58,982 nt of DNA from Clostridia bacterium (GTDB taxonomy: Bacteria > Bacillota > Clostridia > Oscillospirales > UBA644): assembly GCA_017427285.1 (NCBI GenBank), contig JAFRTE010000017.1:1-58982 (forward strand), in the 5' to 3' direction. Positions 8,086 to 18,000 of this stretch are shown in pieces. The translations under genes were made by a program, and so were the position numbers. Within the stretch, counting starts at the first letter, position 1. Every line of letters begins with the position of its first letter. The notes beneath the pieces are model-generated. The model had not been told where the DNA came from, searched no databases, and saw only the letters and a program-made list of their open reading frames with translations.

Positions 8086-8393
8086 TACCTGTTTTGAAAT
8101 TTTTATTGCTGTGATTTTACAATCTCCGTTTTTCTCGTGTTTTCTCCGTTTTTCTCTCGTTTTCTCGATCTAAAATTTAAAATTTCACAATTATACCGCC
8201 CCGTCGTAGCGGTTTTCAAATCAAAAAACAGAATTTCGCATAATTTGCTGTTTTAAAAATTGAAGAAAAACCATGATTTTGTAAGTATTTTGCGCGTTTG
8301 CCTGTAATATTTCGATTATTTCGTTGAATATAAGGTAATTTTAGCGGAAATCAACTTCAGCACAAATCCGCTTTTCCGGTCGTTGCATAATAA
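8086..8393. other. Gene-free AT-rich region with a short direct repeat
   Basis: About 300 bp between rplM and the double-HTH gene. TCTCCGTTTTTCTC occurs twice (8123-8136 and 8143-8156), 20 bp apart, upstream of the rplM promoter. Otherwise I see no ORF, RNA gene or strong hairpin. Confidence 0.6.
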
Positions 8394-8424
8394 AAGGCAG
8401 GTTCGGAAACCCAAAACCCGCCTT
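8394..8424 (-). terminator. Intrinsic terminator of the nfeD-SPFH-HTH operon
   Basis: AAGGCAGGTT / AACCCGCCTT pair over 10 positions with one mismatch; on the minus strand the hairpin is followed by TTATTA. Confidence 0.7.
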
Positions 8425-8446
8425 ATCTTGTACTGTCAAAAAAGCA

Positions 8447-9037
8447 TTATTCAAAATCCGCAGGGAGCTGCTTTGAAAGGGCTATTGCGGCTTTTTTCAG
8501 CATGTCTATTTCGTCCTGAAGATCGGAAATAATCTGTTTGAGAGCGGAGATCTCTTCGTTTTGCTTATCTATGCTTCTGAGCATCGTGTCTTCCGGGCTC
8601 TCGTTTCTCGCGTTTTCCTCCATATAGGAAATAAGCTCTTTTTTCTCCTCTTCCGAAATAATAACTTCGTTCGTATCCGGAATACTGATTGTCACAACGG
8701 GCTTTTTCCTGTTCTGAGATACTATTACCCAGTTTTTTATCGTAAGATAGGGGATTGAAAGTTCTTTGCTTACCTTGTAAACGCTTTCGCCGCCTTCTAT
8801 TCTTTTAACGACTATTTCTTTTATCTTGTCGTTGTAACGCTTTTTGCGGTTTGACTTCTTTCTGTTTTTTGCTTCGTCAAACAAATTGTCTATAAGCTGA
8901 TCTTTTTTCTCGGTCCAGTTCTTTATCGTCAGCGCTGAAATTCCTGTCTTTTTCGCCACCGAATTGCGCGATTCGCCTTTTTCTATTCTGTCGACTATCG
9001 AAAGCTTGTAGTCGGTCGTGTATTTTTTCTGGGCCAC
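8447..9037 (-). CDS. Protein with two transposase-type helix-turn-helix units and a coiled coil
   Basis: A 196-residue protein. Two similar HTH units occur in tandem, about residues 5-48 and 66-110. Each has the pattern charged helix, [K/V]xxRIExGES, VxKxxxIxxxTIKNW, resembling the IS3-type OrfA (transposase_8) or psq HTH. The C-terminal third (about 125-190) is a predicted coiled coil rich in Glu, Lys and Leu. No DDE catalytic domain or terminal inverted repeats accompany it, so it is probably a domesticated DNA-binding protein. It starts 2 bp after the stop of the stomatin-like gene and is almost surely co-transcribed with it. Function unknown; a link to membrane-stress regulation would be inference. 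Confidence 0.65.
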   Translation of the reverse strand: MAQKKYTTDYKLSIVDRIEKGESRNSVAKKTGISALTIKNWTEKKDQLIDNLFDEAKNRKKSNRKKRYNDKIKEIVVKRIEGGESVYKVSKELSIPYLTIKNWVIVSQNRKKPVVTISIPDTNEVIISEEEKKELISYMEENARNESPEDTMLRSIDKQNEEISALKQIISDLQDEIDMLKKAAIALSKQLPADFE

Positions 9038-9039
9038 GC

Positions 9040-9990
9040 CTAAACCTCCTTATCTGTACTGAGTATTTCTTTTACGGATGTTGCAAGTCCCGCAACGGAC
9101 TGTATCTGCGAGGGTATGATTATCTTCGTTGCCTTTCCGTCTGCGGCCGCAGTAAACGCTTCAAGCGATTTTATCGCTATTACCGCGTCGGACGGCTTAG
9201 ATTCGTTCAAAAGCTTGATGCCTTCTGCCGTAGCGGTCTGGACTTTCAATATTGCTTCCGCTTCGCCTTCGGCCTCTCTTATCTTTACTTCCTTTTCGGC
9301 TTCCGCAGCAAGTATCGCCGCCTGCTTCTGCGCTTCCGCTTTAAGGATCACGCTCTCTTTCTGTCCTTCCGCAACGAGTATCGCGCTCTTTTTGTCACCT
9401 TCCGCGCGTAAGATCGCTTCACGTCTTTCACGCTCCGCCTTCATCTGTTTTTCCATGGCGTCTCTGATTTCTTTCGGCGGAATTATGTTTTTCAGCTCCA
9501 CACGGTTTACTTTGATGCCCCACGGATCGGTTGCGATGTCAAGTATCGATCTCATCTTTGTGTTGATAAGGTCTCTCGACGTGAGCGTAGCGTCAAGCTC
9601 AAGATCGCCTATGATATTACGTAGGGTGGTCGCCGTAAGGTTTTCTATCGCGGACATCGGATTGTCAACGCCGTATGCAAAAAGCTTGGGGTCGGTTATC
9701 TGAAAATAAACAACGGTATCTATCTGCATTGTAACGTTGTCTTTTGTGATAACGGGCTGCGGAGCAAAGTCTACGACCTGTTCTTTCAGGGTGACCGTTT
9801 TTGCAACGCGTTCGATAAACGGGATCTTGATGTGAAGTCCCGTCTGCCAGGTTTTAACGTAAGCGCCGAGGCGTTCTATTACCATTGCCTGCGCCTGCGA
9901 AACAATTTTGATATTGCTGATAATGATAATAAGCAGTAATACAACTACCGCTCCCGCCGCAACAAAGCCGGCGTTAAGTTCGTTAGGCAT
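9040..9990 (-). CDS. SPFH/Band 7 membrane protein (stomatin/paraslipin-like)
   Basis: A 316-residue protein with one N-terminal membrane helix (about residues 8-28), then the SPFH domain (VIERLGAYVKTWQTGLHIKI onward to about 190), then a long Ala/Glu/Lys helix (about 190-250) that is a typical oligomerisation coiled coil. It matches bacterial QmcA/YbbK-type stomatins, which assemble in membrane microdomains. The upstream nfeD gene completes the classic stomatin-NfeD pair. The RBS is AAGG. Confidence 0.9.
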   Translation of the reverse strand: MPNELNAGFVAAGAVVVLLLIIIISNIKIVSQAQAMVIERLGAYVKTWQTGLHIKIPFIERVAKTVTLKEQVVDFAPQPVITKDNVTMQIDTVVYFQITDPKLFAYGVDNPMSAIENLTATTLRNIIGDLELDATLTSRDLINTKMRSILDIATDPWGIKVNRVELKNIIPPKEIRDAMEKQMKAERERREAILRAEGDKKSAILVAEGQKESVILKAEAQKQAAILAAEAEKEVKIREAEGEAEAILKVQTATAEGIKLLNESKPSDAVIAIKSLEAFTAAADGKATKIIIPSQIQSVAGLATSVKEILSTDKEV

Positions 9991-10058
9991 AATTTTTTAC
10001 CTTAGTCAAAAGACGTCCTTCCTGTAAAGAATATTTAATAAGTTGCAAGATTTTTCCG

Positions 10059-10517
10059 TTATTCTTCGGTTTTTACTGATACTATGGCTTTTACGCCTTC
10101 GATCGCAACGATTTTTACCTCCGTGCCTACGGCTATTTTCGTGCCGTCCTCGCTTCTCGCCGTCCATTCCGTTCCGCCAGTCCTGACGGCGCCCGTCGCT
10201 TCGATATTGTCTATCGCCTCTGACACAACGGCTTTCTGACCGATTACCTGCTCGTAATTTGTCGGAACTCTTTTTGGCAGAATAAACTTTTTAATCAGCG
10301 GTCTTGTCAGTATGAGTGACAGCGCCGATACGCCGAAAAACAGCACCGCCTGCAGCCAGATCTCCGCGCCGAATATCGAGGCGATCATTGCGCAAAGCGC
10401 GCCGAAAGCAAACCATATCGACACGATCTGCACCGTAAACGCTTCGACAATGACAAAAACAAAAAGCAAAATCAGCCAAAAAATTGTCATATTAATTAAA
10501 TCGGGAAAAATAAGCAT
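10059..10517 (-). CDS. NfeD-like membrane protein
   Basis: A 152-residue protein with hydrophobic segments at about residues 8-30, 32-50 and 53-72 and a C-terminal OB-fold-type beta domain (IGQKAVVSEAIDNIEATGAV, then EVKIVAIEGVKAIV). This is the short NfeD form that partners stomatin-like proteins. The ATG at 10517 has GGAGG at 7 bp; the upstream TTG at 10520 is less well placed. It is the first gene of the nfeD-SPFH-HTH unit (68-bp gap to the next gene). Confidence 0.88.
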   Translation of the reverse strand: MLIFPDLINMTIFWLILLFVFVIVEAFTVQIVSIWFAFGALCAMIASIFGAEIWLQAVLFFGVSALSLILTRPLIKKFILPKRVPTNYEQVIGQKAVVSEAIDNIEATGAVRTGGTEWTARSEDGTKIAVGTEVKIVAIEGVKAIVSVKTEE

Positions 10518-10927
10518 CAAACCGCCTCCGCTTCATTCTTAAAGCATTGCATTAGCCCGTAAATATCGGAATACCGAATAATCATACATATTAATATTAT
10601 CATATCGACGAAAAAAAAGCAATATATAATTGTGACATTTTTCTATATTAAATGAAAACTTTTCACTTTTGTGCCGATTATGCCACAATATTATCGGCCA
10701 CGGTCGGGCTTGTGTTCGTTTTTTTATTCGTTGTGCTCAGACAAGTTCTCGCTCTTTCCGGAACCGCAGTTTTTTAATTTCAGATCGCGGCTTCAAGAAG
10801 CTTTGCACGTATGCGGTCATTTTAAGTTGTATAATATGAAAAAATATTAAAAATATATAATAAGGACTTGATTTTCTTACAGATTGATGATATAATAATC
10901 ATGTATGCTATAATGGGGGTGGAATGT
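10518..10927. other. Divergent intergenic region between nfeD and cdaA
   Basis: About 410 bp. It contains the cdaA promoter near the right end and a possible weaker minus promoter for nfeD (minus-strand TTGCTT, 17 bp, TAATAT, near 10600). Between about 10640 and 10860 I see no ORF, hairpin or RNA gene. Confidence 0.6.
10868..10896 (+). promoter_or_regulatory. Sigma-A promoter of the cdaA operon
   Basis: TTGATT (10868-10873), 17-bp spacer, TATAAT (10891-10896). Its position excludes the in-frame TTG at 10868 as a start and favours the ATG at 10928. Confidence 0.8.
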
Positions 10928-11812
10928 ATGGGCGCGTTCTTTTCGGATGTCTGGAGCTTTATCGTGTCGACTGTATCAACGATAAGCTTTTTTGACATTC
11001 TGGATATCGCACTGGTCTCCGTGATCGTTTACGTTGTCGTAAAATTTTTCAGAGATACCAGGGCCGCATTCCTTTTTAAGGGCATTGCCCTTGTGCTTAT
11101 ACTGTTTTTTCTGTCAAGTATTTTCAAACTCACGGCGACAAGCTTTATTCTCGAGTCGTTCCTTGAGTTCGGAGCACTTGCGATCATAATTATCTTTCAG
11201 CCCGAGCTTCGAAGCGCGCTTGAAAAAGTCGGCAGAAACGGACTGAAAAAATTCCCGCTGCTTCCTTTCGACGAGGGCTCGAGCCATGAGGACGCAACAA
11301 CGGAAATGATAAATAACGTCTGCCGCGCCGTTGCGTATTTTTCCGCAACGAAAACGGGCGCGCTTATTGTGATCGAGCGCAGTATAAAGCTCGGAGATAT
11401 AATATCGTCCGGCAAATCCGTCCCCCTCGATTCCGATACCACTCCCGAGCTTATTATGAATATCTTTTTCAATAAAGCGCCTCTTCACGACGGCGCCATG
11501 ATAATCCGCCATAACCGTATCGTTGCCGCCGGCTGCGTGCTTCCTCTTTCCGAATCGCTTCTCGACAAAGATCTCGGCACCCGCCACAGGGCCGGCGTAG
11601 GCATATCCGAGGTCTCTGACGCCGTTGCTGTCATCGTATCGGAAGAAACGGGCGTTATTTCTCTTGCGGTCGAAGGCAAACTCACTCGCCGCTATACGCC
11701 GGACGTTCTTCCCCAGGCGCTTTCAAAACTGCTGATAAAAGAAGAGACCGCGCGCAGTAAAAAAGATGTCCTCAAAGGCCTGCTGAAAGGAGGAAAAACG
11801 AAAGATGAGTAA
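10928..11812 (+). CDS. cdaA: Diadenylate cyclase CdaA
   Basis: A 294-residue enzyme that condenses two ATP into the second messenger c-di-AMP. There are three N-terminal membrane helices (about residues 23-40, 47-65 and 75-90), a linker, then the DAC domain with the catalytic DGA (188-190, HDGAMII) and RHR (219-221, GTRHRAG) motifs. The RBS GGGGGTGG precedes the ATG at 10928. It overlaps cdaR by 8 bp. In most Firmicutes cdaA-cdaR is followed by glmM; here it is followed by a flavoprotein gene. Confidence 0.95.
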   Translation: MGAFFSDVWSFIVSTVSTISFFDILDIALVSVIVYVVVKFFRDTRAAFLFKGIALVLILFFLSSIFKLTATSFILESFLEFGALAIIIIFQPELRSALEKVGRNGLKKFPLLPFDEGSSHEDATTEMINNVCRAVAYFSATKTGALIVIERSIKLGDIISSGKSVPLDSDTTPELIMNIFFNKAPLHDGAMIIRHNRIVAAGCVLPLSESLLDKDLGTRHRAGVGISEVSDAVAVIVSEETGVISLAVEGKLTRRYTPDVLPQALSKLLIKEETARSKKDVLKGLLKGGKTKDE

Positions 11813-13073
11813 AATAGTCGGTTTTTTCGAAAGACTTTTTCGCAACTCGCTTTTTCTGAAGATCCTTTCGGTCGTTATCGCTATAGGAATCTGGCTTTAT
11901 ATCGTTAACGTCGCTGACCCGAGACGGACCGAGGAGTATACAAACGTTCCCATTTCGTTCGTTTACGAGGGCACCGTGCCTTACAACAACTCCCTTATGC
12001 CGCTCGTTACGAACCGCTCGTTTTACGTTAACCTCCGCGTTTCCGGCTCGCGTACAAGTCTGATGAACTTTTCAAAGGATAAAATATCCGCGTCACTTAA
12101 TTTCAATTCTGTTGCCGCCGCGGGGATTTACGACGTGCCTATAAGCATTTCGCTCGGAAACGACAGTCTTACCTACGAGATACTCGGTTCTGATTCCGTA
12201 ACGCTTGAATTCGTCAAAAAAAGCAGCACAACTCTCAAAGTTGACATGCAGCGTATCGGAAATTACAAAATGGGTTATTCCGTTGTCGAGCAGACGATTT
12301 CTCCCGAAACGGTCACGGTAGAGGGGCCGAAAAGCGTTATCGATACGATAAGCTTTGCGGAAGTCCCCATAGACGTTACGGAGTCTACCGGCAATATCGT
12401 TGAGGTGGGCGACATTCTCCTTCTTACCTCGGACAGATCGTATGTAGACCGCACTTATCTTACTCTTTCCGCCTCGCAGGTTACGGTTTCCGTTGCTCTT
12501 CAGTATAAAAAATCGGTAAAGGTTACAACTTCGCTCGTAAATCCTTACGGAGGCGACGAAACGCCGTATGCCACGGTATCCTATTCTCCCTCTCCTTATC
12601 TTTATCTCCAGGGGGACGAGTCCGTGCTCTCTGTTATCGATACGTATAATATCGGGACAATAAATCTTGCCGATATCCCTGAAACGAGCAGAACGTTTGA
12701 ATTTACCGTTCAGAATCAGTCCGGAATAGAAGTTGTAAGCGACAGTAAAACGGTTGCCGTTACGGTAGACCTGGGCAACGCCGCAATAAAATCGTTCCGT
12801 CTTTCCGCCGCAAACCTCAGAAATACGACATTTTTAAACGTACCCGAAGGAAAAACCGCAAGTATTAAGGAATTGTATAAAGTAATAACCCTTCGGGCTC
12901 AGGAATATACTCTCGAAGAGCTGAGTTCGGATTCCTTCCGTCTTTACGTCGATTTTTCGTCCATTCCGAACGAAAACGGAGAATATCCGCTTATAATCGA
13001 GCTTCCGAGCGGCGTTTACGGAGGACTTATGAACAGATATTACGTCAACGTCACTCTTGAAGATGCGGAATAA
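11805..13073 (+). CDS. cdaR: CdaR, YbbR-domain regulator of CdaA
   Basis: A 422-residue protein with one N-terminal membrane helix (about residues 18-34) and repeated extracytoplasmic YbbR domains; the pattern VDVxxxG..G..[VE]..PxxVTVEGPKSVID is clear near residue 145. In the family it binds and modulates CdaA. RBS GGAGG. The gene overlaps cdaA and lies 5 bp before the next gene. Confidence 0.92.
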   Translation: MSKIVGFFERLFRNSLFLKILSVVIAIGIWLYIVNVADPRRTEEYTNVPISFVYEGTVPYNNSLMPLVTNRSFYVNLRVSGSRTSLMNFSKDKISASLNFNSVAAAGIYDVPISISLGNDSLTYEILGSDSVTLEFVKKSSTTLKVDMQRIGNYKMGYSVVEQTISPETVTVEGPKSVIDTISFAEVPIDVTESTGNIVEVGDILLLTSDRSYVDRTYLTLSASQVTVSVALQYKKSVKVTTSLVNPYGGDETPYATVSYSPSPYLYLQGDESVLSVIDTYNIGTINLADIPETSRTFEFTVQNQSGIEVVSDSKTVAVTVDLGNAAIKSFRLSAANLRNTTFLNVPEGKTASIKELYKVITLRAQEYTLEELSSDSFRLYVDFSSIPNENGEYPLIIELPSGVYGGLMNRYYVNVTLEDAE

Positions 13074-13078
13074 CAGCA

Positions 13079-14596
13079 ATGAGTGTCGATAAAAACGGAC
13101 TTATTCGCGATATTCGTCTTCCTTTCGGTCTTTCCGACGGTGAAGCGGTTTTCGAGGCGCTGAAAAAAGAAGGGCTTCCGCCTTCAACACACGCCTTCGT
13201 TCTCCGTCGTTCTCTCGATGCGAGAAGAAAAGAGATCACCGAGGTTTTTACCGTTGCTCTTTCGGATATCTATTCGGAATTTTGCTACGATTTTTCAAAA
13301 CCGTGCGGACGGGAGAAAAAAGTCCTTGTCGTCGGCTTCGGGCCCTCCGGTCTTTTCGCCGCATATCTGCTTGCAGAATACGGCTTTTGCCCAACGGTTG
13401 CCGAACGCGGAAAACCCGTTGACGAAAGAGTAAAGGACGTTGAGCTTTTCTGGAAAACGGGGGTTCTTGACCCCGAGTCGAACGTACAGTTCGGCGAAGG
13501 CGGAGCGGGGACTTTTTCCGACGGCAAGCTCACAACGAGAATAAACGACGAACGCTGCCGATTCGTCCTGAATACTTTTCATCGTTTCGGAGCAGACAGA
13601 TCGATCCTTTCCGCCGCAAAACCGCATATAGGCACAGACGTTCTGCGCTCGGTCGTAAGATCGATGCGAAACAGGATCCTCTCCCTCGGAGGAGAAATTC
13701 TTTACAATACGAAACTCACCGATTTTTCCGTTGAAAACGGGCGTCTGAAAGAGGTTTATCTGAACGGCGAACCGCGATCTTTTGATGCCGTGATCCTCGC
13801 TTCCGGAAACGGCGCGGGGGATACTTACGATCTTTTAATGAAAAAGCCCCTGCTTATTGAAAACAAACCGTTTTCCGTCGGTTTCCGCGCAGAATTTCTC
13901 CAGTCCGATATCAATATCGCGGCTTACGGCAAAAATGCGTCGGACGACCGCCTGCCTCCCGCCGATTTTTCATTTTTTACGCATCTTAAAGAGGGTACGG
14001 TCTATACTTTCTGTATGTGTCCGGGCGGTTATGTCGTAAATTCGTCCTCCGATGAGGGACGCCTCGTCACAAACGGGATGAGCTATTCGGGCAGGGACGG
14101 CAAAAACGCGAATGCGGCGTTTCTTGCAACGGTTACAGCAAAAAGTCCTTTGCAGGCGCTCGAGATCCGAAGAAAAATCGAAGCCGCGGCGTTTTCTCTC
14201 CATAAAGGTAAAGCGCCGGCGACACTTATTAAAAATTTCCTTGACGGCTCCGTCCCGTCCTCGTTCGGACACGTCCTTCCTACTTTTCAGCCGGGCGTTG
14301 AGCTTGACGGGTTTGAGGGAATATTCCCCGAAAAAACGCTTTCAATGCTGCAGCGCGGTATCGCGGAATTCGGCAAACGGTTTTTTTATGACCCGCAGGG
14401 CGTTTTGACCGCTCCCGAAACACGGACTTCCGCGCCCATGAGGATAGTCCGTGACAGCGCTTTTCAGGCAGTCGGCGCAAGCGGGCTTTATCCTTGCGGA
14501 GAAGGCGCGGGATATGCGGGCGGCATAATGTCATCCGCCGTTGACGGACTGAAAGTTGCGGAAGAAATAATTGGTTTAAACAGGGAAAAGCTATGA
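13079..14596 (+). CDS. FAD-dependent dehydrogenase (COG2509-type NAD(FAD)-utilising protein)
   Basis: A 505-residue soluble flavoprotein. After an N-terminal domain of about 80 residues comes the dinucleotide-binding motif VVGFGPSGLFAAYLLAEYG (about 85-103), then FGEGGAGTFSDGKL (about 140-153) and the C-terminal FAD motif GLYPCGEGAGYAGGIMSSA (about 470-490). It belongs to the uncharacterised FAD-dependent dehydrogenases common in Clostridia. It is 5 bp downstream of cdaR and overlaps the next gene by 4 bp (ATGA). The RBS is weak, so translation may be coupled to cdaR. Substrate unknown. Confidence 0.85.
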   Translation: MSVDKNGLIRDIRLPFGLSDGEAVFEALKKEGLPPSTHAFVLRRSLDARRKEITEVFTVALSDIYSEFCYDFSKPCGREKKVLVVGFGPSGLFAAYLLAEYGFCPTVAERGKPVDERVKDVELFWKTGVLDPESNVQFGEGGAGTFSDGKLTTRINDERCRFVLNTFHRFGADRSILSAAKPHIGTDVLRSVVRSMRNRILSLGGEILYNTKLTDFSVENGRLKEVYLNGEPRSFDAVILASGNGAGDTYDLLMKKPLLIENKPFSVGFRAEFLQSDINIAAYGKNASDDRLPPADFSFFTHLKEGTVYTFCMCPGGYVVNSSSDEGRLVTNGMSYSGRDGKNANAAFLATVTAKSPLQALEIRRKIEAAAFSLHKGKAPATLIKNFLDGSVPSSFGHVLPTFQPGVELDGFEGIFPEKTLSMLQRGIAEFGKRFFYDPQGVLTAPETRTSAPMRIVRDSAFQAVGASGLYPCGEGAGYAGGIMSSAVDGLKVAEEIIGLNREKL

Positions 14597-14997
14597 TTAC
14601 GCAAGGTATCGTTTATAAGAAAAAAGGCGCAACGGCGCATATAAAATGCGCACGCCCCAAAGGATGCGAGCACTGTGAAAACAGCGCAATCTGCTCAAAA
14701 AAAGAATCCGAGATCCGCGCTTTCGATGCGATCGGCGTTTCGGAGGGCGACACTGTCGAAGTGGAAACACGCGAGGACGCGAAATCGATCCTCGTAATGA
14801 TATATATATTTCTCACCCCGGTGGCAATTCTGTTTGCCTCTTACGGTCTTTTCGTCATCAATCCGTACCTCGCGATTGCGGGTACGGTGCTTGCTGCGGC
14901 GTATTTTGCGGGACTGAAAATTCTTGATAAAAAATTCGATCCCAAGGTCAAAATCGTCCGTATTGTCGAAAAAGCCGAAAATGAAAAACAGCAATAA
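14593..14997 (+). CDS. RseC/MucC-family redox membrane protein
   Basis: A 134-residue protein. An N-terminal cytoplasmic domain carries a Cys cluster ([17 protein letters not shown] at about 20, 26, 29, 35), followed by two membrane helices (about 68-86 and 91-110). This is the layout of RseC (SoxR-reducing system) and of related proteins linked to Rnf/Rsx electron transfer. No rnf or rsx genes are in the window. The 4-bp overlap with the flavoprotein gene and the 14-bp gap to the activase suggest a shared redox role. Confidence 0.75.
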   Translation: MITQGIVYKKKGATAHIKCARPKGCEHCENSAICSKKESEIRAFDAIGVSEGDTVEVETREDAKSILVMIYIFLTPVAILFASYGLFVINPYLAIAGTVLAAAYFAGLKILDKKFDPKVKIVRIVEKAENEKQQ

Positions 14998-15011
14998 AGG
15001 AAATCAGCACA

Positions 15012-18000
15012 ATGTATCATACAGGTCTTGATGTAGGGTCAACAACAGTAAAAATCTATGTGGTGGACGACGGTTTGTCCCCCGTTTATACAAAATACAA
15101 ACGTCATATGTCAGACGTTCGCAACGCGGTCCTTTCTCTGTTGCTCGAAGCGTGCGAAGAGCTGGGCAATATCCGCTCAACGCTTGCCGTAACGGGATCG
15201 GGCGGCGTCGGTCTTTCTCAGCATATAGGCGTTCCGTTCGTTCAGGAGGTAATAGCCGGCACCGCCGCTGTAAAGCGCGTAGCGCCGCAGACAAACGTTG
15301 CGATAGAGCTCGGCGGCGAAGACGCTAAGATCACATATTTTGAAACCTCCCCCGAACAGCGTATGAACGGCACCTGCGCGGGGGGCACCGGCGCGTTTAT
15401 CGACCAGATGGCGTCTTTGCTTCAGACCGACGCCGACGGACTCAACGAGCTGGCGAAAAACTATACCGAAATATATCCGATTGCCGCCAGATGCGGCGTT
15501 TTTGCCAAAACAGACGTTCAGTCCCTTCTCAACGAGGGAGCTTCAAAGGAAAACATCGCCGTTTCTGTCTTTCAGGCGGTAGTCACACAGACGATCTCCA
15601 CTCTTGCGTGCGGAAAACCTATACGCGGAAACATCGCTTTTTTAGGCGGCCCGCTTTACTATAATTCCGAACTCAGAAAGCGCTTCGTCGAAACGCTGAA
15701 ACTCACTCCCGACCACGTCGTATTCCCCGAAAACGCGCATCTTTTCGTATCTTTCGGCGCGGCCATTCTTTCCGTCGGCGGCGAAGAATTCGATCTTGCA
15801 GACGTTGCGCAGAGGATCAAAAAGCTCGGCAGTTCGTCTTTTGAAAAGCTCAACGTTTTACCTCCTCTTTTCAGGGACGGAGCGGAGCTTGAGGCGTTCC
15901 GCGCCCGTCATGCAAAAAACACCGCAAAAACCCGTCCTTTAAAGGATTTCAGCGGCGATTGCTACCTGGGCGTTGATGCGGGTTCAACAACCACAAAAGC
16001 CGTGCTTATCGATCCCGACGGCGCCATACTTTATTCTCATTACGGATCAAACAGCGGAAATCCTCTGAAAAAAATAGGGGAGATCCTTTCCGAGCTTTAT
16101 TCTGTCCTTCCCGAAGGCGCGCATATCCGCTGCGCCGGCGTTACGGGTTACGGAGAAAAAATGCTTATGACCGCCTATAATTTCGATATAGGCGAGGTAG
16201 AAACGATCGCGCACTACAAAGCGGCGGAGTTTTTCCTTCCCGGAGTAGATTTCATCCTCGACATCGGCGGACAGGATATGAAATGTACCCGTCTTAAAAA
16301 CGGCGCGATCGAAAATATTATGTTAAACGAGGCATGCTCTTCGGGCTGCGGTTCGTTTATCGAAGTCTTCGCAAAATCGATCGGAATGCCCGTTTCTGAC
16401 TTTGCAAAAGAGGCGCTCAAATCAAAAGAACCGGCAGATCTCGGATCGCGCTGCACCGTATTTATGAATTCCAAAGTAAAACAGGCGCAGAAAGACGGAG
16501 CGTCCGTTGCCGATATTTCTGCAGGACTTTCATATTCCGTCGTTAAAAACGTACTTCAGAAAGTTATTAAAATAAAAGACCCGAAAGATCTCGGCGAAAA
16601 AATAATCGTCCAGGGCGGAACCTTCTTTAACGATGCGATACTCAGAAGCTTCGAGATCATTTCCGGCAGAGAAGTCGTTCGCCCCGATATCGCGGGACTT
16701 ATGGGCGCTTTCGGAATGGCGCTTATAGCAAAAAACAAGGCGGCCGGAACAAGCTCGCTCATAAGCAGGGAAAATCTCGAGAAATTTTCCTATCAGAGCG
16801 CCATGCGCCGCTGCGGAGGATGCACGAACAATTGTCTTTTAACGATCCTTAAATTCGACAACGGCAAACGTTTCATTTCCGGTAACCGTTGCGACAAGGG
16901 CGCGGGCATAGAAAAAAATACAAAGGATATTCCCGACCTTTACGATTACAAATACAAGCGCCTTTTCTCCTACGAACCCTTAAAGGACGCTCCGCAGGGC
17001 AAAATCGGTATTCCGCGCGTTCTCAATATGTATGAAAACTATCCTTTCTGGTTCACGTTCCTTACGGCGCTCGGATATGAAGTCGTTCTTTCCGATAACA
17101 GCTCGAAAAAGCTTTACGAAAGCGGCGTTGAATCGATCCCGTCCGAGTCTGCCTGCTATCCCGCAAAAATCGTTCACGGACATATCGTTAATCTGATAAA
17201 CAAAGGCATTACACGCATTTTTTATCCCGGCATCGTTTACGAAGCAAAAGAGATCGAATTTTCAAACAACGCATACAACTGTCCGATAGTCTGTTCATAC
17301 CCAGAGGTAATAAAAAACAACGTCGAACAGCTCTCCGAAAACCGTATCGAGTTTATCAACCCGTTCTTTTCGCTTCTTGACAGAAAAAAACTCGAAAAAC
17401 ACCTTACCGAGGAATTTGCAAAGCGCGGTTTCAGCGCCGATAAGATTTCCTCCGCCGTAAAAGCCGCTTTTGAGGAACACGACAGATTCAGGGCGGATAT
17501 ACGCAAAAAAGGCGAGGAAACGCTTGAATATATAAATAAAAACGGCATTACCGGCATCGTTCTCGCCGGCAGACCGTATCACGTAGACCCCGAAATAAAT
17601 CACGGCATCCATAACGTGATAACATCGTGCGGAATGGCCGTTTTGACTGAAGACAGCATATGTCATCTCGCCAAAGACAGACAGACGCTGCGCGTAGTTG
17701 ACCAGTGGGCATACCATTCAAGACTTTACGCCGCGGCGCACGTCGTCCGCGAAACGGAAAATCTCGAGCTTATTCAGCTAAACTCGTTCGGCTGCGGCGT
17801 AGACGCCGTAACTACCGATCAGGTCGCCGAAATACTCGAATCCACCGAAAAAATATATACCGTTCTTAAAATCGACGAAGTTAACAACCTCGGCGCGGCA
17901 AAAGTAAGGATACGCTCTCTTATTTCCGCGGTTTATGACCGCAGAGAGTCGGGCTTTACGCCTCACACCTCCGATTACGGCTTAAACAGAATACTGTTTA

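Noticed and set aside
8447..9037. Insertion sequence of the IS3 type
   Set aside because: Only OrfA-like HTH units are present; there is no DDE transposase frame, no frameshift window and no terminal inverted repeats, and the gene is operonic with SPFH.
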